Made by a program: the position numbers and the translations under genes
Assembly: GCA_964387945.1 (NCBI GenBank)
Contig: CAYLYX010000001.1
Coordinates: 186,001-250,000, forward strand
Length of the DNA stretch: 64,000 nt
DNA from: Parvicella sp964387945
GTDB lineage: Bacteria > Bacteroidota > Bacteroidia > Flavobacteriales_D > Parvicellaceae
Direction of reading: 5' to 3'
Notes under the pieces: model-generated
What the model saw: only the letters and a program-made list of their open reading frames with translations
Database searches by the model: none
What the model was told of the DNA's origin: nothing
Shown here: positions 27,043 to 36,151 of the stretch, piece by piece
How the letters are laid out: every line of letters starts with the position of its first letter
Numbering within the stretch: the first letter of the stretch is position 1

Positions 27043-28053
27043 TTATAATTTTATCAATGATATTTCAGCTCCTCCCCACTCAATGGCATAGAAACCTTGT
27101 CTTTTCATCAAGACTTCTTCTATAGGATAAGGGTCACCTAGGGGCATATTTGGTTCTTCATTAAAACCTGTGTAAACCATGTACACGCGTCTAACCCAAT
27201 CTGGTTGTGGGGTGATCTTCAAGGCCGCAATTTGATCAACCTCTTGATCTACTTTAAACTGAACCACTGCATAAGGTTTCTGCTGAAGTCTTGGGCCCCA
27301 GTAGGTAATGAAATCGGCTACCTCTTTAGGGCTGAGGTGCAAACCATATAACTTATTTTCTAGAAAGTCAATAACCGTATCGGTTTGCACGATATTACCA
27401 GAAATTTTCCCTTCCACCCGGTCATAAAATTCTTGATCTGCAGACGCTGCTTCCCAAAACAAATAAGGATAACTCCTCCCATCCTTCGTGCGGATGCCGT
27501 CCTTATCAACTTTCACATTCCAATTATTTCCTTCTTCCATTTTTGGGTACGTAAAGGTCATGTCCATATCTGTTTCGACCTGCACCAGGACATCTTTTGT
27601 AGCATAATGATTGTAAAGATATACGACTGGTTTTTCTACGATCGTTTCAACCATCTCATCAGGTAGATAAATCTCCATGACAATGTGGTGTTGACTTTTG
27701 AACTTAATCCCTTCTAGATACGCGATACCCGTTCCAGGCTTCCAAGCTGTGAGGTAATAGGTTGAAGTGTCTATGTTCAATCTAAACTCGCCACCTTTCG
27801 TGGCATTCTTGATCTCTGTCAAATCACTTATTCCGGTAGCCATATCATAGTTATAGGCTTTCACTACAGCTTTACCTGCAGGCTTTTGGTTGTAGAAAAC
27901 CACTCCTGTAATTCGGCATGTTCCTTTTGGAACACTTTCATCTAGGGTGTCAGAAATAATCTTGTACTGAGGCACTAATTCAGGCAATCCGGCATGTGCC
28001 ACAAATGCCATCTGCACGAGAGCTAGGATAATTGTAATTCTACTTAATTTCAT
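27043..28053 (-). CDS. Secreted paralogue triplet, member 1 (KPVIYLY-type domain)
   Basis: 336 aa, signal peptide MKLSRITIILALVQMAFVAHA, first gene of the tandem triplet on the minus strand. Contains CRITGVVFYNQKPAGKAVVKA, KPVVYLYNHYATKDVLVQVETDMDMTF with the KPVxYLY signature, YPYLFWEAAS, TDTVIDFLENKLYGLHLSPKEVADFITYWGP and AVVQFKVDQ. All three mature proteins end in a run close to GxxxIEWGGAEISL, so the C-terminus is the most conserved block. Divergent from queD across 90 bp. Function unknown. Confidence 0.75.
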   Translation of the reverse strand: MKLSRITIILALVQMAFVAHAGLPELVPQYKIISDTLDESVPKGTCRITGVVFYNQKPAGKAVVKAYNYDMATGISDLTEIKNATKGGEFRLNIDTSTYYLTAWKPGTGIAYLEGIKFKSQHHIVMEIYLPDEMVETIVEKPVVYLYNHYATKDVLVQVETDMDMTFTYPKMEEGNNWNVKVDKDGIRTKDGRSYPYLFWEAASADQEFYDRVEGKISGNIVQTDTVIDFLENKLYGLHLSPKEVADFITYWGPRLQQKPYAVVQFKVDQEVDQIAALKITPQPDWVRRVYMVYTGFNEEPNMPLGDPYPIEEVLMKRQGFYAIEWGGAEISLIKL

Positions 28054-28116
28054 TTTATGAAGTCTTTTGTATAGAGTAGTACAGCTAAGTGCGCATAAGG
28101 TTCAATAAATATAATG

Positions 28117-28124
28117 TATTTTTG
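28117..28124 (+). promoter_or_regulatory. -7 promoter box for queD
   Basis: TATTTTTG matches TAnnTTTG and lies 19 bp before the chosen queD ATG. It argues against the upstream ATG at 28114, which is inside the box. Confidence 0.5.
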
Positions 28125-28143
28125 CAGAAATCATTTGATCTGG

Positions 28144-28578
28144 ATGAAAATACGCTTAACGAAAGAGTTTGACTTTGAAACTGCCCATGCCTTGGATGGG
28201 TACGAAGGGAAATGTAAGGACATTCATGGGCATTCGTATCACCTGAAAGTGACGGTAATTGGCGAACCTAAAGAAAACTGTGGCTTGTCTGATTGCGGGA
28301 TGGTGGTTGACTTTGGTGACATCAAGAAAATAGTAAAGGATTATGTATTTGAAGAGTTTGATCATCGGCTGATTTTAAGAGATGATTCTCGATTTAAAGG
28401 GTTAGAAGCGAAAAACGATAGAATTCGCTATGTGCCTTATCAACCTACTTGTGAAAACATATTGATTGAAATTGTTGGAATCATCCAAAAACATCTTCCA
28501 GAGAAGGTAGAACTGCATAATGTTTTCTTACGAGAAACGGCAAACAGTTATGCCGAATGGTTTGCAACGGATAATTAG
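28144..28578 (+). CDS. queD: 6-carboxytetrahydropterin synthase family protein QueD
   Basis: 144 aa from ATG at 28144 (MKIRLTKEFDFETAHALDGYEG). PTPS-family enzyme with the zinc histidines: His in FETAHAL and the HGHSYH pair at about residues 30-34, the catalytic Cys in CGMVVDFGDI-like GLSDCGMVVDFGD, and HRLILRDD with a catalytic His/Asp, plus the C-terminal RETANSYAEW (substrate Glu). Converts dihydroneopterin triphosphate to the queuosine precursor CPH4 or is a PTPS-like enzyme; the exact activity is not decided by sequence. Confidence 0.88.
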   Translation: MKIRLTKEFDFETAHALDGYEGKCKDIHGHSYHLKVTVIGEPKENCGLSDCGMVVDFGDIKKIVKDYVFEEFDHRLILRDDSRFKGLEAKNDRIRYVPYQPTCENILIEIVGIIQKHLPEKVELHNVFLRETANSYAEWFATDN

Positions 28579-28619
28579 TCTACGGCACAATAATGAAAAA
28601 CGCACCTCGTTTTAAATCG

Positions 28620-29357
28620 ATGAATAAAAATCTACTTGCCATATTACTTCTTTTAGGTTGCCTCACCTCAAAAGCACAAAACATTCGTGACACTTCAATC
28701 CTTGCACCTGTGATTAGTGTTAGCTACGCTGTGCAGGTTCCGATGCTCGATATGGCGAAAAGTTTTGGCATCAATAGCAATATTGGCGTAAATGGTGGTG
28801 TGAAATTATCTTCTAACTGGCAAATCGATTTAGAAGGGACTTTTTTCTTCAGCAAAAACATCAAAATCGGCACGTTACTTGACCCGATTGTTACTTCAGA
28901 TCGTCAAATTATTGCTCAAGATGGTGGGCCAGCCAACATTGAGGTGTACGAAAGGGGAATAACCGGGTGTGTTAACCTAGGAAAAGTATTCCCCATAATC
29001 GGACCAAATCCTAACTCAGGTTTGATTGCTAAGTTTGGACTTGGCTTTATGCGTCATAAAATTCGTATTGAAAATCAGGAGTATCAAGTTCCGCAACTCA
29101 ACGATGACAATGTCATTTACTACGATCGACTGACCTTGGGAGTAATGACCAAGCAATACTTCGGATACCAACACCTTGGAAATAACAACCTCACCAATTT
29201 TCATGTAGGATTGGAATTCATACAAGGTTTTACTCGAGGGATGCGTGACTATCAAATTGATCTTGAAGGGCCTTACAATGAAAGTCGTTTAGATTTTATG
29301 ATCGGTCTGCGTGTTGGATGGATTTTCCCCGTGTATCGCAAAGCTCCTGCAGATTGA
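28620..29357 (+). CDS. Outer membrane beta-barrel protein, putative
   Basis: 245 aa from ATG at 28620 (an earlier in-frame ATG at 28593 would add 9 charged residues before the signal). N-terminal signal with SKAQ cleavage site; the LLGC before it could be read as a lipobox, but the barrel fold favours signal peptidase I. The mature part shows repeating strands (GGVKLSSNWQIDLEGTFFFSKN ... LIAKFGLGFMRHKIRI ... RLDFMIGLRVGWIFPVYRKAP) of an OprF/OmpW-like small barrel. The stop TGA overlaps the waaA TTG start, so the two genes are coupled. Confidence 0.65.
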   Translation: MNKNLLAILLLLGCLTSKAQNIRDTSILAPVISVSYAVQVPMLDMAKSFGINSNIGVNGGVKLSSNWQIDLEGTFFFSKNIKIGTLLDPIVTSDRQIIAQDGGPANIEVYERGITGCVNLGKVFPIIGPNPNSGLIAKFGLGFMRHKIRIENQEYQVPQLNDDNVIYYDRLTLGVMTKQYFGYQHLGNNNLTNFHVGLEFIQGFTRGMRDYQIDLEGPYNESRLDFMIGLRVGWIFPVYRKAPAD

Positions 29358-30604
29358 AACTCCTCTACAACATAGGAATTAGAGCCTATGGACTAGGCGT
29401 ATTGACAGCCGGAATGATTGGTTCTTCCAAAGCCATAAAATGGGTAGAGGGTAGAAAAGACTGGCTAAGAAAATTACAAGAATCAAAGTTGAACGATGTC
29501 ATTTGGATCCATGCTTCGTCTATGGGAGAGTTTGAAATGGCTAAACCGTTGATCGAAAAAATAAGAGCTGACAAACAACTCGGCAAGAATCAAATTTTAA
29601 TTACTTTTTTTAGTCCTTCAGGATACGAAACGGGTAAAGATTACAAGCTTGTCAATGGCGTTTCTTACCTTCCGCTGGATACAAAGAAAAATGCCCAAAA
29701 ATTTATTGACACGGTTCATCCGAAGCTGGCCATCTTTGTGAAGTACGACTTTTGGTTCAATTTTCTGAACGAGCTGGAAGCGCGAAAAATTCCAATTTTG
29801 TACTTCAGCAGTAACTTCAGAGAAGGTCAGTTCTATTTTAAAAAAGCGGCTGGATGGCAGAGGCAAATCATGCAGCGCATTAATTCCATTCTTTGCATCA
29901 ACACAAAGAGCGAAAAAGTGTTGCTGGCCAATGGGTTTACCAACACAGGCATTTCTGGAGACACTCGGTTTGACAAGGTAATTCAAAATGCTGAAAGGAG
30001 CACTCCAGTTCCTTTGATTGAACAATTCTCCAAGGGTAGTAAAGTACTGATTGCGGGGAGTAGTTGGCCGATTGAGGAAGGCTTGCTCAGCAACTTCCTA
30101 TCCACCTACGTTCGTGATGATTTTAAGGTGATCATCGCTCCACATGACATTTCCGACAACCACTTAGAAGAAATTGAAAACAAGATCGATCGTGGGCTAA
30201 CTCGCTTTTCAAAACTTACAAAAAACAATGTTTCGACCACAAAAATCATCCTAATTGATAATATTGGTATGCTGAGCAACCTTTATCAATATGGCGACAT
30301 TGCTTTTATCGGAGGAGGGTTTACCAATGCTTTGCACAACATTTTGGAGGCCTGCGCGATGGGTAATGCACTCATTTACGGTGGCAACATCAAAAAGTAT
30401 CCAGAAGGAGTTAATTTGGCGGAAGAAGGCGGAAGTTTTAGTATTAAGGAAGAAGACTTTGCAGATGCATTGAACCGACTATTGGATGATGATGCTTTGC
30501 TAGAACAGTGTCAAGCCACATGCAAACAATTTGTCTACAAACACCAAGGGGCTACGGATATTGTATTTGACCAAATGAAAAGGTTGCTTAATCTCGAGCA
30601 ATAG
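29354..30604 (+). CDS. waaA: 3-deoxy-D-manno-octulosonic acid transferase WaaA (KdtA)
   Basis: 416 aa, initiated at TTG 29354, which overlaps the preceding TGA (TTGA); the longer frame from 29318 lies inside the upstream gene and is rejected because the family starts with LYNIGIRAYGLG. Glycosyltransferase 30: IWIHASSMGEFEMAKPLIEKI, ISGDTRFDKV, LIAGSSWPIEEGLL, VIIAPHDIS and the C-terminal DIAFIGGGFTNALHNILEACAMGNALIYGGN. Transfers Kdo from CMP-Kdo to lipid A at the inner membrane, directly after LpxK in the pathway. Confidence 0.93.
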   Translation: MKLLYNIGIRAYGLGVLTAGMIGSSKAIKWVEGRKDWLRKLQESKLNDVIWIHASSMGEFEMAKPLIEKIRADKQLGKNQILITFFSPSGYETGKDYKLVNGVSYLPLDTKKNAQKFIDTVHPKLAIFVKYDFWFNFLNELEARKIPILYFSSNFREGQFYFKKAAGWQRQIMQRINSILCINTKSEKVLLANGFTNTGISGDTRFDKVIQNAERSTPVPLIEQFSKGSKVLIAGSSWPIEEGLLSNFLSTYVRDDFKVIIAPHDISDNHLEEIENKIDRGLTRFSKLTKNNVSTTKIILIDNIGMLSNLYQYGDIAFIGGGFTNALHNILEACAMGNALIYGGNIKKYPEGVNLAEEGGSFSIKEEDFADALNRLLDDDALLEQCQATCKQFVYKHQGATDIVFDQMKRLLNLEQ

Positions 30605-30617
30605 TATTCTTGGAAGA

Positions 30618-31280
30618 CTAGTTTGTCTTAAATTCTTTTAGATACAACGGATCAAAATAGGCTACATCTTCAAACTGCCGCTGCTGAAACTTCTTAAACG
30701 AAAGTTCAACCATTCCACTAGATGACGTCTGAAAGTCAGGCTTAATGGTTATGTTCTCCGCCAATTTAAGTTCCTGCAGTTTATCTGCACCATCTCCAAA
30801 GAGAATAACCTGTCCTTCCTCTTTCATCATAAACGATTCATCTATCACTTTTGGTTGCGGAGCAATAACCTCTTGCCCTTCGCGATAGGCTGCCAGATAT
30901 ACCTCCATTCTCCTGGCATCTATCATTGGCACATAGAGCGCATCGTCTTTTTTAAACCATTGCTGATATACTTGCATCATGATCTCCAATGAATTCAACG
31001 CTATCAACGGAACTCCAAGCGCAAAGCAAAACCCCTTCGCACTAGCGACACCAATCCTTAAACCCGTATAAGAACCTGGACCTGCTGAAACCGCTACGGC
31101 ATCCAAATCCGTCATTTGAAAACCTTGTTCTTCGAGTAAGTCCTGTACTAATATATTCAACTGTTCTGCATGCACATATCCTTCAGGATGAACTTCATTG
31201 ATGCCAATAATAGCACCATCTTTACTCAAACAAACCGAACATGTTTTACCAGAGGTCTCTATGTTTAGAATCAACGCCAT
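30618..31280 (-). CDS. tsaB: tRNA threonylcarbamoyladenosine biosynthesis protein TsaB
   Basis: 220 aa. ASKHA-fold: LNIETSGKTCSVCLSKDG, the central VSAGPGSYTGLRIGVASAKGFCFALGVPLIALNSLE block, and IDARRMEVYLA. TsaB is the scaffold of the TsaBDE complex that makes the essential t6A37 modification; it has lost the catalytic metal site of TsaD. Start overlaps the lptB stop by 1 bp (TAATG), so it is translationally coupled to lptB, a recurrent but functionally unrelated pairing. Confidence 0.93.
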   Translation of the reverse strand: MALILNIETSGKTCSVCLSKDGAIIGINEVHPEGYVHAEQLNILVQDLLEEQGFQMTDLDAVAVSAGPGSYTGLRIGVASAKGFCFALGVPLIALNSLEIMMQVYQQWFKKDDALYVPMIDARRMEVYLAAYREGQEVIAPQPKVIDESFMMKEEGQVILFGDGADKLQELKLAENITIKPDFQTSSSGMVELSFKKFQQRQFEDVAYFDPLYLKEFKTN

Positions 31281-32023
31281 TAAATGTCTTTAAACACTTT
31301 TTTCTTGAGTTCAAAGTTTTGTCCGAGATAAACTTTTTTCACTTGCTCATCAACGGATAATTCCTCAGCTGTTCCTGATTTAAGAATGGCTCCTTCAAAT
31401 AATAAGTACGCACGATCTACGATAGAAAGCGTTTCTTGTACGTTGTGATCGGTAATCAGAATTCCGATATTCTTCTTACGGAGTTTCAATACGATACTTT
31501 GGATGTCTTCTACTGCGATGGGATCTACCCCAGCAAAAGGTTCATCAAGTAATACAAATTTCGGGTCAACCGCCAGACCTCTCGCAATCTCTGTTCTTCT
31601 CTTCTCTCCTCCCGAAAGCTTGTTACCCAAGTTTTTTCTCACATGCCCCAATCCAAATTCTTCAATGAGTTCTTCTAATCTATCTTTTTGTTCTTTTTTG
31701 CTCAATTTAGTCATTTGTAGGATCGACATGATGTTGTCTTCTACACTCAACGAACGAAATACAGAAACTTCCTGAGGCAAATACCCAATTCCCATTTGCG
31801 ATCGCTTATACATAGGCAAACGGGTAATGTTGGTATCGTCAATAAAAACTCTTCCTGAATCAGGCTTCACCAAGCCTACCATCATGTAAAACGAAGTCGT
31901 TTTTCCAGCTCCATTGGGACCTAGCAAACCTACGATCTCTCCTTGGCTCACCTCAACCGTTACTCCTTTTACTACTTGTCTTCCTTTGTAGGCTTTCTTT
32001 ATTTCCTCTGTGCGTAATTTCAT
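31280..32023 (-). CDS. lptB: LPS export ABC transporter ATP-binding protein LptB
   Basis: 247 aa from ATG at 32023 (a TTG one codon earlier is possible). Walker A GPNGAGKTT, Q-loop GYLPQEVSVFRSL, signature LSGGEKRRTEIARGLA, Walker B FVLLDEPFAGVDPIAV and H-loop ITDHNVQETL. The PFAGVDP and GYLPQE signature are diagnostic of LptB over other ATPases. Powers lipopolysaccharide extraction with LptFG. Overlaps the preceding DUF5686 gene by 1 bp (TGATG). Confidence 0.94.
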   Translation of the reverse strand: MKLRTEEIKKAYKGRQVVKGVTVEVSQGEIVGLLGPNGAGKTTSFYMMVGLVKPDSGRVFIDDTNITRLPMYKRSQMGIGYLPQEVSVFRSLSVEDNIMSILQMTKLSKKEQKDRLEELIEEFGLGHVRKNLGNKLSGGEKRRTEIARGLAVDPKFVLLDEPFAGVDPIAVEDIQSIVLKLRKKNIGILITDHNVQETLSIVDRAYLLFEGAILKSGTAEELSVDEQVKKVYLGQNFELKKKVFKDI

Positions 32024-34485
32024 CAAAAATCAAATTGTAACTTACCTCTCAAACCAATTCTACTCACCTTAATACCATCGTACTCGTTATCCAGATAAGT
32101 CATCCTCCAAAGTACATCAACGCGTAAGAACTTAAAAATATTCTCTATTCCTGCTGCCATTTCTAAATAAGGTTTTTGCTGCAAGGTAGAGGTATATCCT
32201 GGCAACTCCATCAAGTTAATGTTTTTGTCTGACAAACGTCCGTATACACCTGTAAGTGTAACTACCTCTCGCCACATCAGTTTTCGAATCAGCGGAATCT
32301 TATTCAAAAACAGTCCATCAAAATGCTGGTGTGCCTTAAAACTAACGTATTCGTCACTCACAAACTCCATAATGTTCATCATGTTGAATGCCGTTTCGTT
32401 GTAATTCCAGGTTTCGTTACCATTATGAACTTCAAGCAACGGATAGGGAGCTTTCCCAAAAATTTTCCCCACTTCAAACTGATATTTAAAGGTTCCAAAT
32501 ATTCCCATCGGAATCTTGTGTTGAAAAGACAGTCGAGCCTTATGATACTCGTATTTACTTCCCAAAACATTTGGAATCCCATACGTATAAGTCATGCTCA
32601 GCACTGGATATTTTGTCCCCAACGAAATTCGTTCGAACTCTCCCGAAAGAAACTCTTCGTTATAGGCAAACCGGGTATTAAAAGCGACCTCAGTAGCCGT
32701 GAGAGACACCTGTGGAGAAATCGAGCCATCTGGGTTAATCTCATTAAATTGTGTTATTCCTAATGGCGAAAATGTTGAATTTCTCAATAACAACTCACTT
32801 GAAAGACCAGGGAACCATTCTCTAAAATAGTTTGCACGATACTCCGTATTAAAGACCAATTTATTGTAAGGGTTTCTTCTCAAGAATGTCACGATACTGG
32901 TATTGTTATAAGCATTCGAACTGATTCCCACCTGCTCAACATCATGCTTGTAAACCAATTGCACCAATCTTCGCGGCTTCTTGGTGATGAAGAATCTCGT
33001 TCCCAGTCCATACTTGAACTCTTTGTCGACTAAACCATAAGCAGCATAACCCGAGAGTTCGATCATTTTACTGAAATCATTACTGGTTCGCATTCCAAAG
33101 CGAAAGCGATTCCCTTCCACATCGTTGTAGGACCAAGTACTGTAAAGCGGTCCAAGTTCTACCTTACCAATCACCCAATAACCAGTGGTTAAGGTCTGAA
33201 TTAAATCAATGTAGGTATTAACGATCGGCAAACTCCCTAAGGTGTCAATCATTTTATAAACGCCCTCCTGATTATCTGTCAACTCCTCATGCCGACTATC
33301 TTGCCAGAATTCTTCGGAGTAGTCTTGCGCACTATCGCTCACAAAAATGTTCTCCACACCACTGTAAAAATCCTCTTCTTTGGGTTCGTTGATCTTAAAC
33401 TCTCGGTAAGAAGTGGTTTTTCGACCGTAGAAGCCCATGGCTTTGTCTGCAACTTCGAAATCTACCAACAGCTCATCTTTGGTAAGCATCCAAACCTCAT
33501 CCTGTACCTGTTCGAAGGTCTGCGAAACCGTCAGTTCATTGACAAAGTTGATGTTCGCGTCTTTGGAAATTTTTCCTTCTATGTACTTGATGGCGTAGGT
33601 TGTGTCATTTACCCACATGGTTCCTTCCACGGTAAGTTCTCCTTTTCTTTTTGGAATAAACTGCATCTCATAGCACCAATACTTATCGATAAACATGCTA
33701 TCCATGAGGTAGTATCGGTAGTAGTTTAACCCACGATCTGATATCGGGCTGACAAAGTTTTTTCCGAACACTGGAAGGAAATTCTCGTAGATATTTACCT
33801 TTTGATACATATCTCCTGTAAACTGTGAGACACTCTCATTGCTCACACCAGACACTTTTGTTGCCCGAATGTATTCTTTCTCTGACTTTGGATTTTTGCG
33901 GTAGTAGAAATCAGATAGTGATTCTGACATAAAAATAGGAAGGTAAGTCTTATCCCCTGTGCTATCCACGTTATCAAAGATAAAATCGAACTTTTTGAAC
34001 GCCTTACTTTTCGTAAACTCCTCGGTGATGTTATTCAGATCAAGCTCAATTTTGTTGTACACCTCATATTGGTAATAGGCGAGCTTTTCACGGTCGTTTA
34101 TATCCTTGTTTTTGATGATACTTCGCAGAATTGCATGCGCTGGATTTTCATCGTTGGGGAGCACCACTAACTCTGGCAAGTCTTCGTCAGCAGGTTGTAG
34201 TTTGATGATGACCTCTTGCGCAATATCTCGAGTAATTTTTTGCTTAAACGTTCTGTACCCAACGAATGAAGCTATCAATGTATCTGCTGCGTAATAGCTT
34301 TCTAACACATAATTTCCCTCGAGATCAGAAGTTGTTCCAATTTTGGTATCCTGAAAATAAATGTTTACAAAAGGAAGCGTATCTCCATTCGCGGCATCTA
34401 AAACAATTCCCGAAACCTTGGTTTTTTGTGCTAGCATATTCAGCGATAGGAATAGCAGGATGATATGTAAACACCATTTACGCAT
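32023..34485 (-). CDS. DUF5686 outer membrane protein with N-terminal carboxypeptidase-regulatory-like domain
   Basis: 820 aa from ATG at 34485, preceded by extra codons in the tatC-overlapping frame. Signal peptide (HIILLFLSLNMLAQ), CarboxypepD_reg-like domain (about 20-95: VSGIVLDAANGDTLPFVNIYFQDTKIGTTSDLEGNYVL), then a large DUF5686 barrel (about 100-820) ending in a terminal aromatic strand (RIGLRGKLQFDF). This is a very common Bacteroidota outer-membrane protein of unassigned function. It follows tatC with an 8-bp overlap and precedes lptB, consistent with an envelope-biogenesis run. Confidence 0.85.
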   Translation of the reverse strand: MRKWCLHIILLFLSLNMLAQKTKVSGIVLDAANGDTLPFVNIYFQDTKIGTTSDLEGNYVLESYYAADTLIASFVGYRTFKQKITRDIAQEVIIKLQPADEDLPELVVLPNDENPAHAILRSIIKNKDINDREKLAYYQYEVYNKIELDLNNITEEFTKSKAFKKFDFIFDNVDSTGDKTYLPIFMSESLSDFYYRKNPKSEKEYIRATKVSGVSNESVSQFTGDMYQKVNIYENFLPVFGKNFVSPISDRGLNYYRYYLMDSMFIDKYWCYEMQFIPKRKGELTVEGTMWVNDTTYAIKYIEGKISKDANINFVNELTVSQTFEQVQDEVWMLTKDELLVDFEVADKAMGFYGRKTTSYREFKINEPKEEDFYSGVENIFVSDSAQDYSEEFWQDSRHEELTDNQEGVYKMIDTLGSLPIVNTYIDLIQTLTTGYWVIGKVELGPLYSTWSYNDVEGNRFRFGMRTSNDFSKMIELSGYAAYGLVDKEFKYGLGTRFFITKKPRRLVQLVYKHDVEQVGISSNAYNNTSIVTFLRRNPYNKLVFNTEYRANYFREWFPGLSSELLLRNSTFSPLGITQFNEINPDGSISPQVSLTATEVAFNTRFAYNEEFLSGEFERISLGTKYPVLSMTYTYGIPNVLGSKYEYHKARLSFQHKIPMGIFGTFKYQFEVGKIFGKAPYPLLEVHNGNETWNYNETAFNMMNIMEFVSDEYVSFKAHQHFDGLFLNKIPLIRKLMWREVVTLTGVYGRLSDKNINLMELPGYTSTLQQKPYLEMAAGIENIFKFLRVDVLWRMTYLDNEYDGIKVSRIGLRGKLQFDF

Positions 34486-35296
34486 GTTCTTTTCGAGCAG
34501 CTTCAATTCTCTTGGCCACCACTATTCCTATTTCATAAAGCAACATGACTGGAATAGCAACTAGCACCTGGCTAATAACGTCTGGTGGTGTAATTATTGC
34601 GGAGAGAATCAAAACAATGACCAAAGCGTGTTTTCTGTATTTCTTAAGAAAATCTGCTGAAACTAAACCTAGTTTAGTCAAAATCATAATGATCATTGGC
34701 AATTCAAAAAACAGCCCGCTAAAAAGTGTAGTTGTCGTAATCAAGGACAGATAACTGTTGATGGTAAAGTTGTTGGTCACCCCTTCCGTGACATTGAACG
34801 TACCAAAAAACTGCACCGCCAACGGACTTACCAAAAAGTAACCAAATGCCACTCCAAGTAAAAAGAGCATGGACGCCCAAAACACCGAACCTCGTGCTAC
34901 TTTATACTCCGTTTCCTTAAGAGCGGGTTTAATGAAACCCCACAATTGGAAAAACACAAAAGGGAACATGATAATGAAACCTCCGATAAAGGAAAAGTAC
35001 ATACTCACACTAAATTGACCCGTGGGACTAATACTCTGCGTGTTGATTGGTATTTTTGTGGCACACAACCCCTCATCTATTCCCATGGTATGTGACAGCC
35101 AACAGAAGAAGTTGTAAGTTGGAAAGTTGGTATCCTTCATGGACATAAATATGTTATCTACCACCTCTTTGCGGAAAATAAACAACACCACCGCCACAAC
35201 CAATATTGCTGCGACAGATTTGACCAACCTCCACCTGAGCTCCTCTAAGTGCCCGAGAAAGCTCATTTCCTTATCTTTTTTCGGCTCTTCCGTCAT
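34478..35296 (-). CDS. tatC: Sec-independent translocase subunit TatC
   Basis: 272 aa from ATG at 35296. Six membrane segments of TatC, with the conserved N-terminal motif SFLGHLEELRWRL, P..PxxVxxFF region, and ITPPDVISQVLVAIPVMLLYEIGI at the last pair. There is a typical inserted periplasmic loop (NFFCWLSHTMGIDEGLCATKIPINTQSIS) found in Bacteroidota TatC. Receives twin-arginine precursors; the TatA partner is not in this window. The ATG begins 6 bp after the -7 box, so the mRNA is probably leaderless. Confidence 0.95.
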   Translation of the reverse strand: MTEEPKKDKEMSFLGHLEELRWRLVKSVAAILVVAVVLFIFRKEVVDNIFMSMKDTNFPTYNFFCWLSHTMGIDEGLCATKIPINTQSISPTGQFSVSMYFSFIGGFIIMFPFVFFQLWGFIKPALKETEYKVARGSVFWASMLFLLGVAFGYFLVSPLAVQFFGTFNVTEGVTNNFTINSYLSLITTTTLFSGLFFELPMIIMILTKLGLVSADFLKKYRKHALVIVLILSAIITPPDVISQVLVAIPVMLLYEIGIVVAKRIEAARKEHA

Positions 35297-35302
35297 AGCA
35301 CA

Positions 35303-35330
35303 CAAAAATAGTCTTTTTGGAGGATTGCAA
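35303..35330 (-). promoter_or_regulatory. Promoter of tatC
   Basis: Minus strand: TTG (35330-35328), 17-bp spacer, TATTTTTG (35310-35303), ATG at 35296. Good match with a start-codon distance typical of leaderless transcripts here. Confidence 0.65.
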
Positions 35331-35340
35331 GGAAATTTGA

Positions 35341-35371
35341 TTGCCCGTTATTTAAATGTTATCTACATTTG
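35341..35371 (+). promoter_or_regulatory. Promoter of the cytochrome b-like / cytochrome c pair
   Basis: TTG at 35341-35343, 20-bp spacer, TACATTTG at 35364-35371, 16 bp before the ATG at 35388. Divergent from the tatC promoter with only 10 bp between them. Confidence 0.6.
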
Positions 35372-35387
35372 TCCAAAACAACTAAAA

Positions 35388-35840
35388 ATGTCAGGATTAT
35401 TACATGCCCACTCAGGGTTAAGATGGCTTACATTAGGTTTTCTTATCTACGCAATTATCAATGCTATTCTAAAAAGAAAAAAAGCATATCAAGACAGTGA
35501 CAAAACACTTAGCATTCTGGCGTTGAGTATGACCCATTTGCAAGTTGTAATTGGACTCGTACTTTATTTCATTGGTGAAAAATACAAGCTTTTTAGTATT
35601 GCCTTTGACGCTGAATTACCCAAAGAGGTAAGAAGTGAAGCAAGGCTATACGCTTTGGAGCACCCATTGACGATGTTAATCGCTGCAGTCTTGATTACCA
35701 TAGGTCATTCAAAGGCGAAGAAAGCAACCGAAAGCGCTAAAAAGTTTAAGTTGACCTATATCTTTTTTGGAATAGGCTTGCTACTAATTTTATTACTCAT
35801 TCCATGGCCATTTTCAGTACAAAACGCCAGCTGGTTCTAA
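35388..35840 (+). CDS. Small cytochrome b-like membrane protein
   Basis: 150 aa from ATG at 35388 (upstream frame runs through the tatC promoter). Four membrane helices: LRWLTLGFLIYAIINAIL, ILALSMTHLQVVIGLVLYFI, LEHPLTMLIAAVLITIGHS, LTYIFFGIGLLLILLLIPWPF. Histidines are placed in pairs (LLHAHSGLRW, MTHLQV, LEHP, IGHS), as in small cytochrome b-type proteins of Bacteroidota. The next gene overlaps it by 37 bp and encodes a cytochrome c, so a small membrane redox module is likely. Heme binding is inferred. Confidence 0.65.
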   Translation: MSGLLHAHSGLRWLTLGFLIYAIINAILKRKKAYQDSDKTLSILALSMTHLQVVIGLVLYFIGEKYKLFSIAFDAELPKEVRSEARLYALEHPLTMLIAAVLITIGHSKAKKATESAKKFKLTYIFFGIGLLLILLLIPWPFSVQNASWF

Positions 35841-36151
35841 TTGTAGGACTGTTTATTTTATCTTCTTGTGGAGAAAATCCAGATGCAGAAGCCTCTGTAG
35901 GGGAAGTGATGTCTGGTGAGAAGCTCTACCTACAAAACTGCGTATCCTGTCATGGAAAAGCTGGGAATCTAGGCGTTTCTGGTGCTACCGATCTCACCCA
36001 ATCCGCTAAAACCTTAGAGCAGAAAATTGAATTCATCAAAAAAGGTGGTCCCAATGGTATTATGCAAGCTTATGGCAGTAAGTACGGTGGGCAATTCAAC
36101 GATGATCAGATTCAAAAATTAGCCGAATACGTTGAAACACTAGGCAATTAA
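35804..36151 (+). CDS. Lipoprotein cytochrome c
   Basis: 115 aa. Signal with lipobox ILSSC (Cys22), then a single class I cytochrome c domain with CVSCH at residues 46-50 for covalent heme; a Met in the GPNGIMQAYGSKY segment is the probable sixth ligand. It starts inside the preceding membrane-protein gene (37-bp overlap), pointing to an electron-transfer pair in the inner membrane/periplasm. Converges on the next minus gene with a 4-bp overlap. Confidence 0.85.
   Translation: MAIFSTKRQLVLIVGLFILSSCGENPDAEASVGEVMSGEKLYLQNCVSCHGKAGNLGVSGATDLTQSAKTLEQKIEFIKKGGPNGIMQAYGSKYGGQFNDDQIQKLAEYVETLGN

Noticed and set aside
28620..29357. Lipoprotein reading (LLGC) of the barrel gene
   Set aside because: The mature part is a membrane barrel and the later SKAQ site fits signal peptidase I better.
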